A stretch of 64,000 nucleotides of DNA from an uncultured Schlesneria sp. (GTDB lineage Bacteria; Planctomycetota; Planctomycetia; Planctomycetales; Planctomycetaceae), in NCBI GenBank assembly GCA_903858935.1, contig CAIOKO010000111.1, positions 32,077-96,076 on the forward strand, in the 5' to 3' direction. Below are positions 29,031 through 38,293 of the stretch, in pieces. Position 1 is the first letter of the stretch. Every line of letters starts with the position of its first letter. A model generated the notes under the pieces. It made no database searches. It worked only from the letters and a program-made list of their open reading frames with translations, and had not been told where the DNA came from. A program made the translations under genes and the position numbers.

Positions 29031-30041
29031 CTAGACGCTATCCACAGCTTTGCCTCGAGCGGAATCAGGCTCTTGCGGCCGAGTGAACGAGATAAATGCC
29101 TCCTCCAGGTCTGTCTGAACTTCTCGAAACTGAGTGACATTTGCACCCGAAAGGATGAGCTGTTTTAACAAGCCCCCTAACTCTCGTTCAGGCATTGCGG
29201 TACGAAACCGAACAACCGCTTCGGTGAGTGATTCCGTCACTTCGGCAGCAGGCTCAAGAGACTGGCGAATCACCGTTGCTGCACTGGCGACCTCTTCAGA
29301 GGCAAGGAATTGAACTTCAATTGTCCGTTTCTGGCTGACCTGGCGTCCAATCTCTTCGATTGTGCCAAACGCCCGCAATTTTCCATGAGTGATAATGGCG
29401 ACTTGTTGGCAGATTCTGGCCAGTTCTGGAAGGATATGGCTTGTGACGACAAGGGTTTTGCCTTGCCGTGCCAGCTCAATCAAAAGATCACGCATTTCGA
29501 TGCGAGCTTGCGGATCGAGTCCATTCACAGGCTCGTCAAGAATCAAGACTTTCGGGTCGTGCAACAACGTCCGAGCCAGACCGACGCGCTGCTGCATACC
29601 ATGACTTAAACTCTCGACATAGCGATCTTTCATGTATGCCGTACCCGTCATGTCCATGATCTCGGCAATCCGTTTGGCCCGAACCTCAACAGGAATTGAA
29701 AATGCCGCACCGAAGAAATCAAGGTATTCTCGAACCCGCATGTTGTCATACGAGCCAAACTTATCGGGCATGTAACCAACGAGTCGCTTAATCTGCTCCG
29801 AATCGCTGACGCAATCCACACCCGCTATCGTTGCCGAGCCTGAAGTGGGCTTAATCAGCCCCACAAGAATCTTAATTGTCGTTGTTTTACCCGCACCATT
29901 GGGACCAATCAGACCCAGGATCTGACCGGCCCTCAGAGACAAACTCACACCGTCCAGTGCGGTGAATGTCCCGTAGCGTTTCGTTAAGTTTTCGAGGCAA
30001 ACGACGGGTTCGCCGCCAGCGTTTTCCGACGGAGGATTCAT
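29031..30041 (-). CDS. ABC transporter ATP-binding protein (ABC-2 exporter type)
   Basis: 336 residues. Walker A GPNGAGKT (46-53), signature LSHGMQQR (145-152), Walker B VLILDEP (165-171) and the switch His in VTSHILPE are intact. The C-terminal ~100 residues after the ATPase core (RTIEVQFLASEE onward, ending LEEAFISFTRP) are the usual CcmA/NatA-like extension of ATPases that pair with ABC-2 permeases. No permease is adjacent. The ABC-2 permease at 21216-22874 is the closest possible partner, but they are on different strands. A small ORF lies 15 bases upstream. Confidence 0.9.
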   Translation of the reverse strand: MNPPSENAGGEPVVCLENLTKRYGTFTALDGVSLSLRAGQILGLIGPNGAGKTTTIKILVGLIKPTSGSATIAGVDCVSDSEQIKRLVGYMPDKFGSYDNMRVREYLDFFGAAFSIPVEVRAKRIAEIMDMTGTAYMKDRYVESLSHGMQQRVGLARTLLHDPKVLILDEPVNGLDPQARIEMRDLLIELARQGKTLVVTSHILPELARICQQVAIITHGKLRAFGTIEEIGRQVSQKRTIEVQFLASEEVASAATVIRQSLEPAAEVTESLTEAVVRFRTAMPERELGGLLKQLILSGANVTQFREVQTDLEEAFISFTRPQEPDSARGKAVDSV

Positions 30042-30056
30042 GTTCTTCTACCAATC

Positions 30057-30224
30057 CTATATTGAGCCTATCCAGCCTCGTGCGCCAATCGCGACAACAA
30101 GATCAAGGACATCCTGAGGGGCGATCTCTTTCCAATCCCAACCTGCAAGAAATCCGGTGAAGAGCTCATTCGGGGGCATCGGCAACGTTCGGTCATCGCG
30201 AAGCGGCCTGGATTCATGCTTCAT
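30057..30224 (-). CDS. Small hypothetical protein upstream of the ABC ATPase
   Basis: A 55-residue frame on the minus strand, starting with ATG at 30224 and ending 15 bases before the ATPase start. It has good codon make-up, an amphipathic middle (NELFTGFLAGWDWKEIAPQD) and a hydrophobic C-terminus (VLDLVVAIGARGWIGSI). Its spacing suggests the first gene of the ATPase transcript. I recognise no family. Short frames can occur by chance, so support is moderate. Confidence 0.4.
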   Translation of the reverse strand: MKHESRPLRDDRTLPMPPNELFTGFLAGWDWKEIAPQDVLDLVVAIGARGWIGSI

Positions 30225-30421
30225 GAAATCCAGTCTCGCGCGTTACGATGTTCACTGCAACCGTCGAGAACTCTCTCCATAGATTTTTGAAATGGAGATT
30301 CAATTCGCCTCATTGTTCGAGTAAAGATGTGCTTGACGAATCTCGAATCATTTCCAAAACGAATCGCCCTGAACATACTGAATCGTACAACCACCCGCAA
30401 CGATACAATGGTGAAACAATC

Positions 30422-31747
30422 ATGTCCTTGAATCATCCGGCGACCTCTTCGACCGATACACTCGAAAACGTATCGAAACCTTTGGCTTTACCCGGACGTG
30501 TCGGCTCACTTGACCAGTTCCGGGGCTACGCTGTTGCCACAATGTTTATCGTAAATTTCTGCGGAGACTTAAAGGCGATTCCAGACTGGATCAAGCATCA
30601 TGACACGTTTTTCAGTTACGCCGACTCCATCATGCCTGGCTTCCTTTTCGCCGCAGGCTTCTCATACCGTCTGACGATGCTTCGCCGTATTCCGCGGGAC
30701 GGGGCAGCCGTGGCATATCGCCACGCGGTGTGGCGCGGATTAGGATTAGTGGCCGTGTCACTGGCGATGTATGGATTTAACGGTGTCATCGCCAAGTCAT
30801 GGAACGACATCAACCCGAATCAAATCTGGGACTTCGTTGCAGGGCTGATTAAGGCAAACCTCTGGGAAACACTGGCGGTGATTGGAGTCAGTCAGATCGT
30901 CGTGCTTCCATTTATCGGCGCGCGAACTTCCGTCATCGTGTTGGGAATGCTGGGCCTTCTAGCCGGTCACATGCTGTTCAGTTATTCATTCAATTTCGCG
31001 TTTATCTTTGGTCAACCAAACTGGCTGGACGCCTATTGGGGCGCGGCAAAACAGGGATGCTGGGACGGCGGAGTGTTTGGGACTATGTCCTGGGGGGCGA
31101 TTATGCTGGCGGGTGCCCTTGCTCATGACCTTGTCATCGGTCAACGGCCAGGACATGCGGCTTTCCGCTTGCTTGCCTGTGGGACCTTAATGATGGTTGT
31201 CGCATACGGCTTGTCTTGCCTCTCGACGGTTTATGATGTTCCGCCCGACACCCCTCCACAACCGCGTGACATCGCCGTATCGCCAGTATTTCCAACTAGC
31301 GATCAACTGAGCACCAGCACGATCCGGTTGGCCGAACCACCTTTCTTTGCCCCGCCACCAAAAACGGCTGGCGAGTTGAATCGATTACAGGAGGAAGGAA
31401 AAGCACCATCACCGCCGCGTCTGCGGCCTTACAACTATTGGATGATGAGCAAGCGAATTGTCACGATGCCGTTCTCCCTGTTCGCAGCAGGCTTCTCCAT
31501 GGCGATCCTGGCAGCTTTCACCGTTCTTACGGACATCTACGGCGTAACGATTGGACTGTTTCGCACCTTCGGTACGAACGCATTGGCTGCCTACTTCCTG
31601 CACCATGCGATCGAAATGGCCGTGCATGGCATCGTCCCTAAAGATTCTCCGCTTTGGTGGTGCCTGATCGGCCTGGCGATTTTTTACTTCACAACCTATG
31701 TTTTTGTCCGTTTCCTCGAGAAGCAGAAAGTGTTTATACGATTGTAG
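30422..31747 (+). CDS. Polytopic membrane acyltransferase-like protein (HGSNAT/DUF5009 type)
   Basis: About 441 residues from ATG 30422; the frame opens earlier at 30248 but the extra part lacks family sequence. The start of the domain [17 protein letters not shown], then [16 protein letters not shown], is typical of the heparan-alpha-glucosaminide N-acetyltransferase-like/DUF5009 family, which moves acetyl groups across membranes onto sugars. About ten hydrophobic segments follow, with a proline-rich soluble loop (residues around 260-320). Substrate unknown; an envelope glycan is likely. Confidence 0.75.
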   Translation: MSLNHPATSSTDTLENVSKPLALPGRVGSLDQFRGYAVATMFIVNFCGDLKAIPDWIKHHDTFFSYADSIMPGFLFAAGFSYRLTMLRRIPRDGAAVAYRHAVWRGLGLVAVSLAMYGFNGVIAKSWNDINPNQIWDFVAGLIKANLWETLAVIGVSQIVVLPFIGARTSVIVLGMLGLLAGHMLFSYSFNFAFIFGQPNWLDAYWGAAKQGCWDGGVFGTMSWGAIMLAGALAHDLVIGQRPGHAAFRLLACGTLMMVVAYGLSCLSTVYDVPPDTPPQPRDIAVSPVFPTSDQLSTSTIRLAEPPFFAPPPKTAGELNRLQEEGKAPSPPRLRPYNYWMMSKRIVTMPFSLFAAGFSMAILAAFTVLTDIYGVTIGLFRTFGTNALAAYFLHHAIEMAVHGIVPKDSPLWWCLIGLAIFYFTTYVFVRFLEKQKVFIRL

Positions 31748-32101
31748 TTTTGCAAAGGATGGACGGTGCCGCTTAATACGACGCGTCGATGTTTAAATCA
31801 CTTCCCGCACCGCTGTGACCTTCGGGGTGGGTATCGATCAGGCAGAACCGACCACGCTACTTGCATAAAAGTCGCAGCAGACCTCCCAACCTGCCACTTG
31901 GAAGTCCGTTGACGTAAGGCGATCCTTCCCAGACGGAAAAGTCACCGAAAGCCATAACATCCAGCCGACGACACTTGGAAATTCTGCAAGTGCTCTCCTG
32001 TTGTTTCCATCATGCCAGGCCGTTTATCGGTTCGATGATGATGATAGCGATCATGGTCTCTTTCGCCATTCGCCCGACATGATGTTGGAGATCCGGCAAA
32101 T
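31748..32101. other. Intergenic region before FHA gene
   Basis: About 350 bases with no gene I can support. A 6-bp inverted repeat CACTTG/CAAGTG (31972-31992) is the only structure seen, and it is too short to interpret. Confidence 0.4.
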
Positions 32102-32890
32102 ATGTTCAAGTCACTACGGTCCTCGGCCCGGTCAGACTCGCCATTTAACGACACTTCAGCTGACGTTGCGATCCTACTCCAACTGGAGCAAGAATCGATT
32201 CCTGTGACTCATGACGGGTTTACCATTGGATCAAGTCGCCACTGTGATCTGAAATTCAGCGAACCTTCAATCCCATTCCTTCACAGCGTGATCCACACTC
32301 AAGGTGGCGCCGTCTGGATTGAAACTGCCGAAGAATCGGCAATGCTGCAGGTCAACGATCATCCGTGTCGCCGAATGTCACTTCGCCACGGAGATCGCCT
32401 GAGTATAGGAACAATGCGGCTCACGATCGATTTTGGGGTTCAAAGCCAGCGCACCGACGAAAACTCATTGGTCGACGTGTATGTTGAAGAGGATCTGAGA
32501 TCGCTTAGTGCCGAGGAATTGTGCGATCGGATTGTCACGGAACAAACGATGGTGCAAGAGTTGTCCGAAGAGGCTCATTCCGGCTGGGAAGCGTTGTTGG
32601 ACGCAATCAAAGCCGTCCGAAGTGAGCCGATGATTAACGAAATGTCCGAAAGCCCAACCTTTCCAATTCCCGAGGAACTGGTCGCCTACGATGCACTTTT
32701 TGGACAAATCCAGGAACTTCATGAAACGATCGTCGACCGATCGCGAGAACTGGACCAGAAGGAAGCGGAAGTCCTCGCGTCAACGTCGATCATCGAAGAG
32801 TCGCAACAGCGAGTTGCACAACGTCTCGATGAGATCCTCGACCAGTTGAACAAATCGGAAGGTCCCTCGGAACTCAGAGCCAGCGCTTAA
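32102..32890 (+). CDS. FHA domain protein with C-terminal coiled coil
   Basis: 262 residues. Residues about 25-105 form a forkhead-associated domain (GFTIGSSRHCDLKFSEPSI, LHSVIH, MLQVNDHPCRRMSLRHGDRLSIG), which binds phosphothreonine peptides; the core Gly-Ser-Arg-His of the binding edge is present. The rest is acidic and helical, with probable coiled coils at residues 120-150 and 210-255 (ELHETIVDRSRELDQKEAEVL). No kinase is encoded nearby. Likely cytoplasmic scaffold or signalling adaptor. A hairpin terminator follows at 32976-33010. Confidence 0.85.
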   Translation: MFKSLRSSARSDSPFNDTSADVAILLQLEQESIPVTHDGFTIGSSRHCDLKFSEPSIPFLHSVIHTQGGAVWIETAEESAMLQVNDHPCRRMSLRHGDRLSIGTMRLTIDFGVQSQRTDENSLVDVYVEEDLRSLSAEELCDRIVTEQTMVQELSEEAHSGWEALLDAIKAVRSEPMINEMSESPTFPIPEELVAYDALFGQIQELHETIVDRSRELDQKEAEVLASTSIIEESQQRVAQRLDEILDQLNKSEGPSELRASA

Positions 32891-32975
32891 CAACTGCTCT
32901 CAAGTCTCATATGGATTAGTCAGCGACTCTCAGCTAGACGATATCGTGTCATGTCTTCTTGGTTATGACAACCTG

Positions 32976-33010
32976 GAAAGGCCGTGAAGCGTACCACTCA
33001 ACGGCCTTTC
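32976..33010 (+). terminator. Hairpin terminator candidate after FHA gene
   Basis: Perfect 10-bp stem GAAAGGCCGT / ACGGCCTTTC with a 15-base loop, about 85 bases after the FHA stop, followed by a T-rich stretch (TATTTC). Its symmetry allows it to work on both strands, ending the convergent tail-tube gene as well. Confidence 0.6.
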
Positions 33011-33111
33011 TATTTCACTTGCGACTAGCTCACAACAGGCAAATATCTTTCGAATTTGGCTTGTTGGACTGAGAAGAGTTTTATATTCAACATCAGCTAG
33101 GTCGTCGTGAT

Positions 33112-33660
33112 TCATGTGGCAGGGTTGCTGAACGAGACTTCCACGGGTTCCACCACCGACTGATCCCGTTCCCAGCCTTCGTTTTCAATTTTGATCGACT
33201 GGATAGCAATTGCACTGCTGTTCGCATCGAGATCAGGTATTGCATGGTACTCGGATACCCAGCAGCGGTAAATAATATATCTAAGGACCAATTGGCCCGC
33301 TTCGTTAAAAATTTCCAGATACAAATCTTTTCGAAAGTCCTTGAGGGACGCTTCAACCGCTCCAGGGAAAATGGATAGATTTCCTGTAAGATTCCAGACT
33401 TTATTTGCCCATTGTTCGAACTCGATGTCGTGAGTGACTCCACGTTCCATCGTAATTGCGTCAAAGGTTGTACGCCCCGGCGATTTTCGCGATGAATTCG
33501 AATCGCCCCCTTCACGATGCTCGATGACCTCCGTCTTGCGTCGAAGTCCACTGAATTTACTGATTCCAGCGATGTAGCGATTGCCATCGGCAAACTTGAC
33601 TCGGAATTTGAAGTTCTTGTAGGGATCAAAGCGAGCCGTGTTAACATTGAATTCTGCCAT
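33112..33660 (-). CDS. Phage/contractile-tail tube protein (T4 gp19-like), orphan
   Basis: 182 residues from ATG 33660 (AAAGGAAAA upstream). The sequence matches the tail-tube family of T4 gp19 and of extracellular contractile injection systems (Afp1/Pvc1 type): DPYKNFKFRVKF near the start, then ISKFSGLRRKTEVIEHREGGD and TTFDAITMERGVTHDIEFEQWA. Tube proteins stack into the inner needle of a contractile tail. No sheath, baseplate, spike or other phage gene is in the 64-kb window, so it is either an orphan copy that serves a distant cluster or a relic. A short open frame lies just upstream on the same strand. Confidence 0.85.
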   Translation of the reverse strand: MAEFNVNTARFDPYKNFKFRVKFADGNRYIAGISKFSGLRRKTEVIEHREGGDSNSSRKSPGRTTFDAITMERGVTHDIEFEQWANKVWNLTGNLSIFPGAVEASLKDFRKDLYLEIFNEAGQLVLRYIIYRCWVSEYHAIPDLDANSSAIAIQSIKIENEGWERDQSVVEPVEVSFSNPAT

Positions 33661-33726
33661 CACATTTTCCTTTTCTCGATTGTCATCGAATTTATCTTGT
33701 CGCCACCCAAGCGATTTATGCCTTTA

Positions 33727-33870
33727 TTATCGTAAGTCACGGGCATCGGTGTTTGTCTTTGTGCGACTTTTCCGTTGTATCTCTTTTTGAAACTCTTCAT
33801 CTTTCCATTTCCGAAATTCCCTTGAAGAGTCCACAAGTAGGTTGAGCGCGTCTTGCATGTGTATTGTCAC
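33727..33870 (-). CDS. Short uncertain frame upstream of the tail tube gene
   Basis: 47 residues from a GTG at 33870; the open frame extends to about 34022 without a standard start. It is charged and helical (DSSREFRKWKDEEFQ), with codons that look like coding sequence. It could be a truncated gene whose start has been lost, or chance. No family recognised. Confidence 0.25.
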   Translation of the reverse strand: MTIHMQDALNLLVDSSREFRKWKDEEFQKEIQRKSRTKTNTDARDLR

Positions 33871-34012
33871 TTCATCTCGTGTCTCAGATTTGGCGGCAGC
33901 GACCAGTTTATCGCCGAACGAAAGTAGACTTTTGCGAATGGGATGCGTTGAATTCAGGTTTCTGATTCTCTGTTTAATGGATTCGATTTTATAGACGACT
34001 TCTTCCCTGACG

Positions 34013-35572
34013 TCAGGGGGCTTGGTCTATCGACGAAGAGAGCTCGATCGCCCGCAACACTCGTAATGGGTGGTCCGTCTGAATGCAGTCGATCCCCCAA
34101 TCAATCGCCAGTGTGTATTGTTCGATAGTTTCGTTCTTTCCCAGCGCGTCCGAAAAAACTTGAATACCGCGACGGTGACATTCGGAAATCATTTCTTTCG
34201 ACAGGATCGACCAGGCTGCGTCGACCCCATACGGCTTAATCGCGGCGACAGCATCCAACTGTTCCATGCTTTTGAGAGACGGCAGCGTGCGAACGCTGGG
34301 GTCCAGTTGGCGTAGCCGCTCGCAATACTCTCGCGATTGATAAACAACGTGGCGGTCGTGAAGCCTCCATTGATGGATCGCTTTCAGCAACACTTCAGGC
34401 TCAATGTTTTTGGCATCGAGATATGCTCCCGCTTGGAGGCCATACGCCTTAAGCCCCTCATCGAATGACGGCACGCGAACTTGGGCGAACGGCTTTCCGA
34501 ACCAAGTCCCCGCAGACAACTGGTTGATCGATTCAAGAGTCAGGTCTCTTACCCTGCCACTGCCATTGGTCGTTCTGTTCACGGTGCCGTCGTGCATCAG
34601 AACGATCTGATTGTCCTGAGTCGTCTGGATATCGATTTCGATGAAATCGGCTCCTAAGCGGACCGCTTCACGAATTGCCGGGATCGTATTCTCGGGCGCA
34701 TAACGACTGGCACCACGATGACAGGCAATTTTCACAGGTAACGCTCCTCCCAACCGGAGGCGTACGTTCAGAAATAAGATGCCGGCAGGATGATCGGTTT
34801 GCAGCCAGTCGACACCTGCTTCGATGACATTCCGCCAGACCTCAGGGGTGTCCCATTTTTCGCCGAGTACTTTCGCCTGGACTTTAATTCCGGCCGCGTG
34901 GAACTTTTCGCATAGTTCTTTAGTGACATGGTCCGCGTCAATCTCGACTGCGGCAGGGGACACGCCTGAAACAAACGAGTCGAACGGCATGGCTGGACGA
35001 TATTTCGTCATCCCGGCGACCGCTCCCTTCGAGGCCGCCTTCACTTTCATCAGGACGTCGGGAGAACTGTAAACGACGACCTGTGTCTGCATGTCGGCGT
35101 CAAGGACTTCAGCAACAAGTTGTTCGGGATTGATCTGCTTGCAATCCAGATAGAGATTCACTTTGCCTTTGGCGACCATCAGGGCTTCATTCAGCGTCAG
35201 GATACGAATCCCTGCAAATCGCGGGGCAAACCATGAACCCGCGTCGAGTCTTTTGAGCTCTTCGAGAGTCAGATCCTCGACTCGTCCGGTGCCGTCCGTC
35301 GTTGAGTCAACCGTGTCATCGTGGATGATCACGTGTTTCCCATCCTTCGTGAGTCTCACATCAATTTCGGCCCACTCGCAGTAATCCTGCGCACACATTT
35401 CGATTGCTACGGCAGAGTTCTCGGGCGCGGAACAGCTCATCCCCCGATGTACCATGACCTGAATCGCTCGCGGAGGCGTCACGGGTTCAGAAAAAGAAAA
35501 ACGGGGCTGGGCGTCAGCGATCGTTGATTGCCACAGAAGCAGGGAAATAACCAAGGGAAATTGACAACGCAT
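34013..35572 (-). CDS. Secreted glycerophosphodiester phosphodiesterase with two GDPD domains
   Basis: 519 residues with a signal peptide (FPLVISLLLWQSTIADA). Two GDPD domains lie in tandem, roughly residues 35-270 and 280-510. Each keeps the catalytic set: HRGMSCSAPENS, EIDVRLTKDG and HDDTVD in the first; HRGASRYAPENT, EIDIQTTQDN and HDGTVN in the second. These enzymes cleave glycerophosphodiesters to an alcohol and glycerol-3-phosphate with a metal ion. It probably acts in the periplasm, on phospholipid head groups or teichoic-acid-like material. The NCS2 permease gene lies upstream on the same strand. Confidence 0.92.
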   Translation of the reverse strand: MRCQFPLVISLLLWQSTIADAQPRFSFSEPVTPPRAIQVMVHRGMSCSAPENSAVAIEMCAQDYCEWAEIDVRLTKDGKHVIIHDDTVDSTTDGTGRVEDLTLEELKRLDAGSWFAPRFAGIRILTLNEALMVAKGKVNLYLDCKQINPEQLVAEVLDADMQTQVVVYSSPDVLMKVKAASKGAVAGMTKYRPAMPFDSFVSGVSPAAVEIDADHVTKELCEKFHAAGIKVQAKVLGEKWDTPEVWRNVIEAGVDWLQTDHPAGILFLNVRLRLGGALPVKIACHRGASRYAPENTIPAIREAVRLGADFIEIDIQTTQDNQIVLMHDGTVNRTTNGSGRVRDLTLESINQLSAGTWFGKPFAQVRVPSFDEGLKAYGLQAGAYLDAKNIEPEVLLKAIHQWRLHDRHVVYQSREYCERLRQLDPSVRTLPSLKSMEQLDAVAAIKPYGVDAAWSILSKEMISECHRRGIQVFSDALGKNETIEQYTLAIDWGIDCIQTDHPLRVLRAIELSSSIDQAP

Positions 35573-35702
35573 GATCTGTATTTCCCAGTTAGAAAAAATG
35601 AGATCGAGAAGAAGCGTGTTGTTGCGTAAAACACTCGTGCCGTCAGAAGTCTATTCGGGGCGTCCGATCTTTGTTGGCTTGAACCGAATTTTTCACGGAA
35701 TC

Positions 35703-37388
35703 TTAATGAGCGATCCGCTCAATGTCTTTCTTGCCACGGCAGTAGGCACCGAAGGCGAAGAATGAACCAGCCATCAGGAGATAGCCGATGGCGACGTTCC
35801 ATGATCGATAGGTTGTTGCAGTTTCCGATGACGGGGCTGCAAACGCGAAGAGGAAGTCGACGACATTTCCGTTGATCTGGTAGGCATGTGTCAAACCGAT
35901 GGCCGCACAGACGGCACCGATCAATGACCATGCCGCAGCGGTGAAGAATTTTCGGTCAATCAAGAAGGCCGAGATCGCTGCCAGGATCATGCAGGTGAAA
36001 ATGTAGCCTTGCTGCAGCGAGATCATTCCGTGCAGCACGAAGTCGTTGACGTTGGCTCGTGGATCGGCGACGAGAAGGTCTTGAAGCGTCTTCCCGCCTG
36101 ATTTAAAGAATGCACCTTGTGTGACCGTGAATCCCCAGGCGGCTATCGCGGGAAAAAGCCCTACGGCAACGGCGGGGGCGTGCTCCTTGGAGACGACGGA
36201 AAAGGCTTGCGCGGTGATGATGATTCCGATCCAGAGCACGATCGCGATCCCGGATTCCATCGGGATCAGGCTTTCGATCAGACTGACGGCTCCTGTCAGA
36301 CAGATTGCCGTGACCACCAGACCATTCAATGTTGAATATCCAGCTCGAGCCCCGAGCGCTTTCCAGCCGGGATGACCGATATAGATTGTTGTGGGGAAGC
36401 AACTACCGAATAGGGCGGCACAGATCGAGCCAACTCCGTTTGCAGCCAGCGATGATCGGGCTCCGAATTTGTCTCCGGCCGCCTCTGCAGATTCGATGTT
36501 TTGCAGGCTTCCAATCAGATTGAACAACCCCATCGGAACAATCACCGACAAAAACCCGACCCACTTCGATGGATCTGCCAGCAGTTCGAAGACTCGCGCA
36601 CCAACGAAGTGAGGCCAGTAAAACTTCAATTGCTGGGTAGCGTTTCGGACCGCTTCAAGGTTCATTGTTGATTCAGTCAGGAACGGCGCGGCAGCGGGAA
36701 TAAGCCCTCCGATGGCAGCCATCAACCAGGCAATTCCCGTCCCCAGCATGACGGCAACAAGTCCGCCTGGAAGGTGCCAGGGGAAGGGAACTTGAGCAAA
36801 ATAGGTGATCAAAACAATCGCCAGCGGCAACATGGCGATCAAAGGCTTTTGGAAGATTTGTAGTGCGAAGCTCATGGAGATGAATCCGATCGCGATCCCT
36901 GCCAGCGTCGATAACAAGGCGGCGCGAGGGGTGCGGTAGCGAATTGCGTCGGCAACAAACGCGCCGAAAAACTCGATCAAACCGCTGCCGATACAGGCGA
37001 CCAGCCCCATTTCCCAGGCCAGTCTGGCAGCGGCGTCGTTCGTTTGACCTTCCCCCAAAGCCTTACTGTAAACGGGAATCATGACGAAAAAGACGTAGAC
37101 GAGAAGGGAAGGGGTGTTGATCCCGTAAGGAAGTGCCGTGACGTCGTTACGGCTTTCTTTCAGTGCCAGCTGACGGGCTTGCCAGGCGTAAAAGATATTT
37201 CCGATCAGGATGCTGACTGCGGCACCGGGCAGAATATGCTGAAACAGCAGGTAAGCTCCGTCGCCCGTCATCCCACAGAGCCCTTTACAGAGTGTCAGGA
37301 TTAACAGCAATTGAATCAGATTGTCGACAAACAGACCAAAGAAGCCGTCGAGATCACGGCGGACAATTAAGCGATATTCAGAAGACAA
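35703..37388 (-). CDS. NCS2 family permease (xanthine/uracil/adenine type)
   Basis: 561 residues from TTG 37388. About twelve to fourteen hydrophobic helices; hallmark motifs are [19 protein letters not shown], the polar [14 protein letters not shown], and [19 protein letters not shown]. The family imports nucleobases with protons; the length and first motifs recall the AzgA-like branch. The start is doubtful: TTG 37388 has no clear ribosome binding site, while an in-frame ATT at 37439 has AAGGA six bases upstream, which would add 17 residues. It may be co-transcribed with the GDPD gene 130 bases downstream. Confidence 0.82.
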   Translation of the reverse strand: MSSEYRLIVRRDLDGFFGLFVDNLIQLLLILTLCKGLCGMTGDGAYLLFQHILPGAAVSILIGNIFYAWQARQLALKESRNDVTALPYGINTPSLLVYVFFVMIPVYSKALGEGQTNDAAARLAWEMGLVACIGSGLIEFFGAFVADAIRYRTPRAALLSTLAGIAIGFISMSFALQIFQKPLIAMLPLAIVLITYFAQVPFPWHLPGGLVAVMLGTGIAWLMAAIGGLIPAAAPFLTESTMNLEAVRNATQQLKFYWPHFVGARVFELLADPSKWVGFLSVIVPMGLFNLIGSLQNIESAEAAGDKFGARSSLAANGVGSICAALFGSCFPTTIYIGHPGWKALGARAGYSTLNGLVVTAICLTGAVSLIESLIPMESGIAIVLWIGIIITAQAFSVVSKEHAPAVAVGLFPAIAAWGFTVTQGAFFKSGGKTLQDLLVADPRANVNDFVLHGMISLQQGYIFTCMILAAISAFLIDRKFFTAAAWSLIGAVCAAIGLTHAYQINGNVVDFLFAFAAPSSETATTYRSWNVAIGYLLMAGSFFAFGAYCRGKKDIERIAH

Positions 37389-37635
37389 TTCCTGGTCCCA
37401 TTCATCTGAAAATGAATCTTTGCGGTATTTGGGGTAAATCTCTTGTCCTTACCCGCTTTTTCCACGACTTCAATCGTGATTTGCTGCCAGTAGCCATTAA
37501 TTAACGCGATCAGATCGGTCCTTATCTCGTCGAATACCAAATACCACTCTTAACTCCAAATATCCAGCGGATGTCGAAAGCACAGCGAAGTCGGCACATT
37601 TTTCAGCCCGAAAAGCGAGCGGATAAGAGTCGGAG

Positions 37636-37740
37636 TCAGGCTCGTCTTCGGATGCCACCCCGGGTATTGATCCAATCAATCCCGAACTTCTCTGTAAACG
37701 CAAGGGAATGCCGCTCGTCATAAAATGGCTGGAAAATAGA
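37636..37740 (-). pseudogene. Possible VOC/PhnB-like fragment
   Basis: One minus-strand frame reads FYDERHSLAFTEKFGIDWIN before a stop at 37636. This is close to the C-terminal pattern of PhnB-like glyoxalase-fold proteins (FWxxxFGxxTDKFGVxWM). The sequence upstream is in other frames and lacks a start, so it would be a relic. The match is short. Confidence 0.3.
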
Positions 37741-38007
37741 GACTTCTTACGGCGTGATAGAACGTTTCTTCCGTACTCGATACTCTTCGCCTTGCTGTTT
37801 TGGTGAGGGCTACTGCACTTACAGGACAATAGGCTTTTGCGAAACTGTGTCTCCAGGGTAGATTTCGAAATCCACCTTCCCACCAGGGCTGGTATTCGCT
37901 AACCCTGCAGGGCAAGGACACGCATTAAAACGTTTTCATTGAACTCGATATTTATCCGCAATGAACCGGCCGGAGGTGGTTCAATTCAATATCGTTTGCG
38001 AAGGACA

Positions 38008-38215
38008 TTTGTCGTAGAGCCTGAATTGTGTCTTGCCGTCGCAATGCGATTCAGCCGCGATCGATTCACTCTCGCGTTGGGTGGCGAACTGGCCCGATTC
38101 ATCCAGGACGATGGCAAGCTCTTCGGCATTCAGGCCTTTGAGTGGTGGTTGCCGCCATCCTCGACCACCACTTTTCGTCGTCACTTTTTCGAAATTGTTT
38201 TACGAGATAAAGGCG
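38008..38215 (-). pseudogene. Decayed 3' end of an isoaspartyl peptidase/asparaginase gene
   Basis: A minus-strand frame carries LNAEELAIVLDESGQF, then FRLYDK, which matches the C-terminus of the intact gene at 42807-43850 (VNAEGAAIVLDKSGQF, then VRLYDE). Upstream of this the match continues in another frame (VVEDGG against AVEDVI), showing a frameshift, and after that only weak similarity remains to about 38215. There is no start, signal or catalytic Thr segment. It is therefore a relic of a related gene copy, lying directly downstream of the methionine-sulfoxide operon. Confidence 0.7.
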
Positions 38216-38293
38216 GATTTAGAATACCGGACGACGTCGACGGTGGATACCGCGACAGTTCGAACCGGAGACAGGCGGGTCGCAGACGACCCG

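Larger units (their letters stand above)
37440..38293. other. Gene-remnant region
   Basis: About 850 bases between the NCS2 permease and the MsrQ-reductase gene with no intact gene. It holds a decayed asparaginase 3' end (38008-38215) and a possible decayed VOC/PhnB-like fragment (37636-37740). Longer frames, such as one of 128 codons at 37497-37883 on the minus strand, are not like any family. Confidence 0.5.

Noticed and set aside
28802..29146. 114-codon minus frame near the end of the ABC ATPase
   Set aside because: Its N-terminal third overlaps the ATPase coding region in another frame and the rest has no ribosome binding site or family match.
33112..33660. Prophage
   Set aside because: A single tail-tube gene with no integrase, capsid, portal or terminase nearby does not support a prophage.
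37497..37883. 128-codon minus frame in the remnant region
   Set aside because: The VOC-like similarity lies in a different frame, and this frame has no recognisable family, so it is probably chance within decayed sequence.
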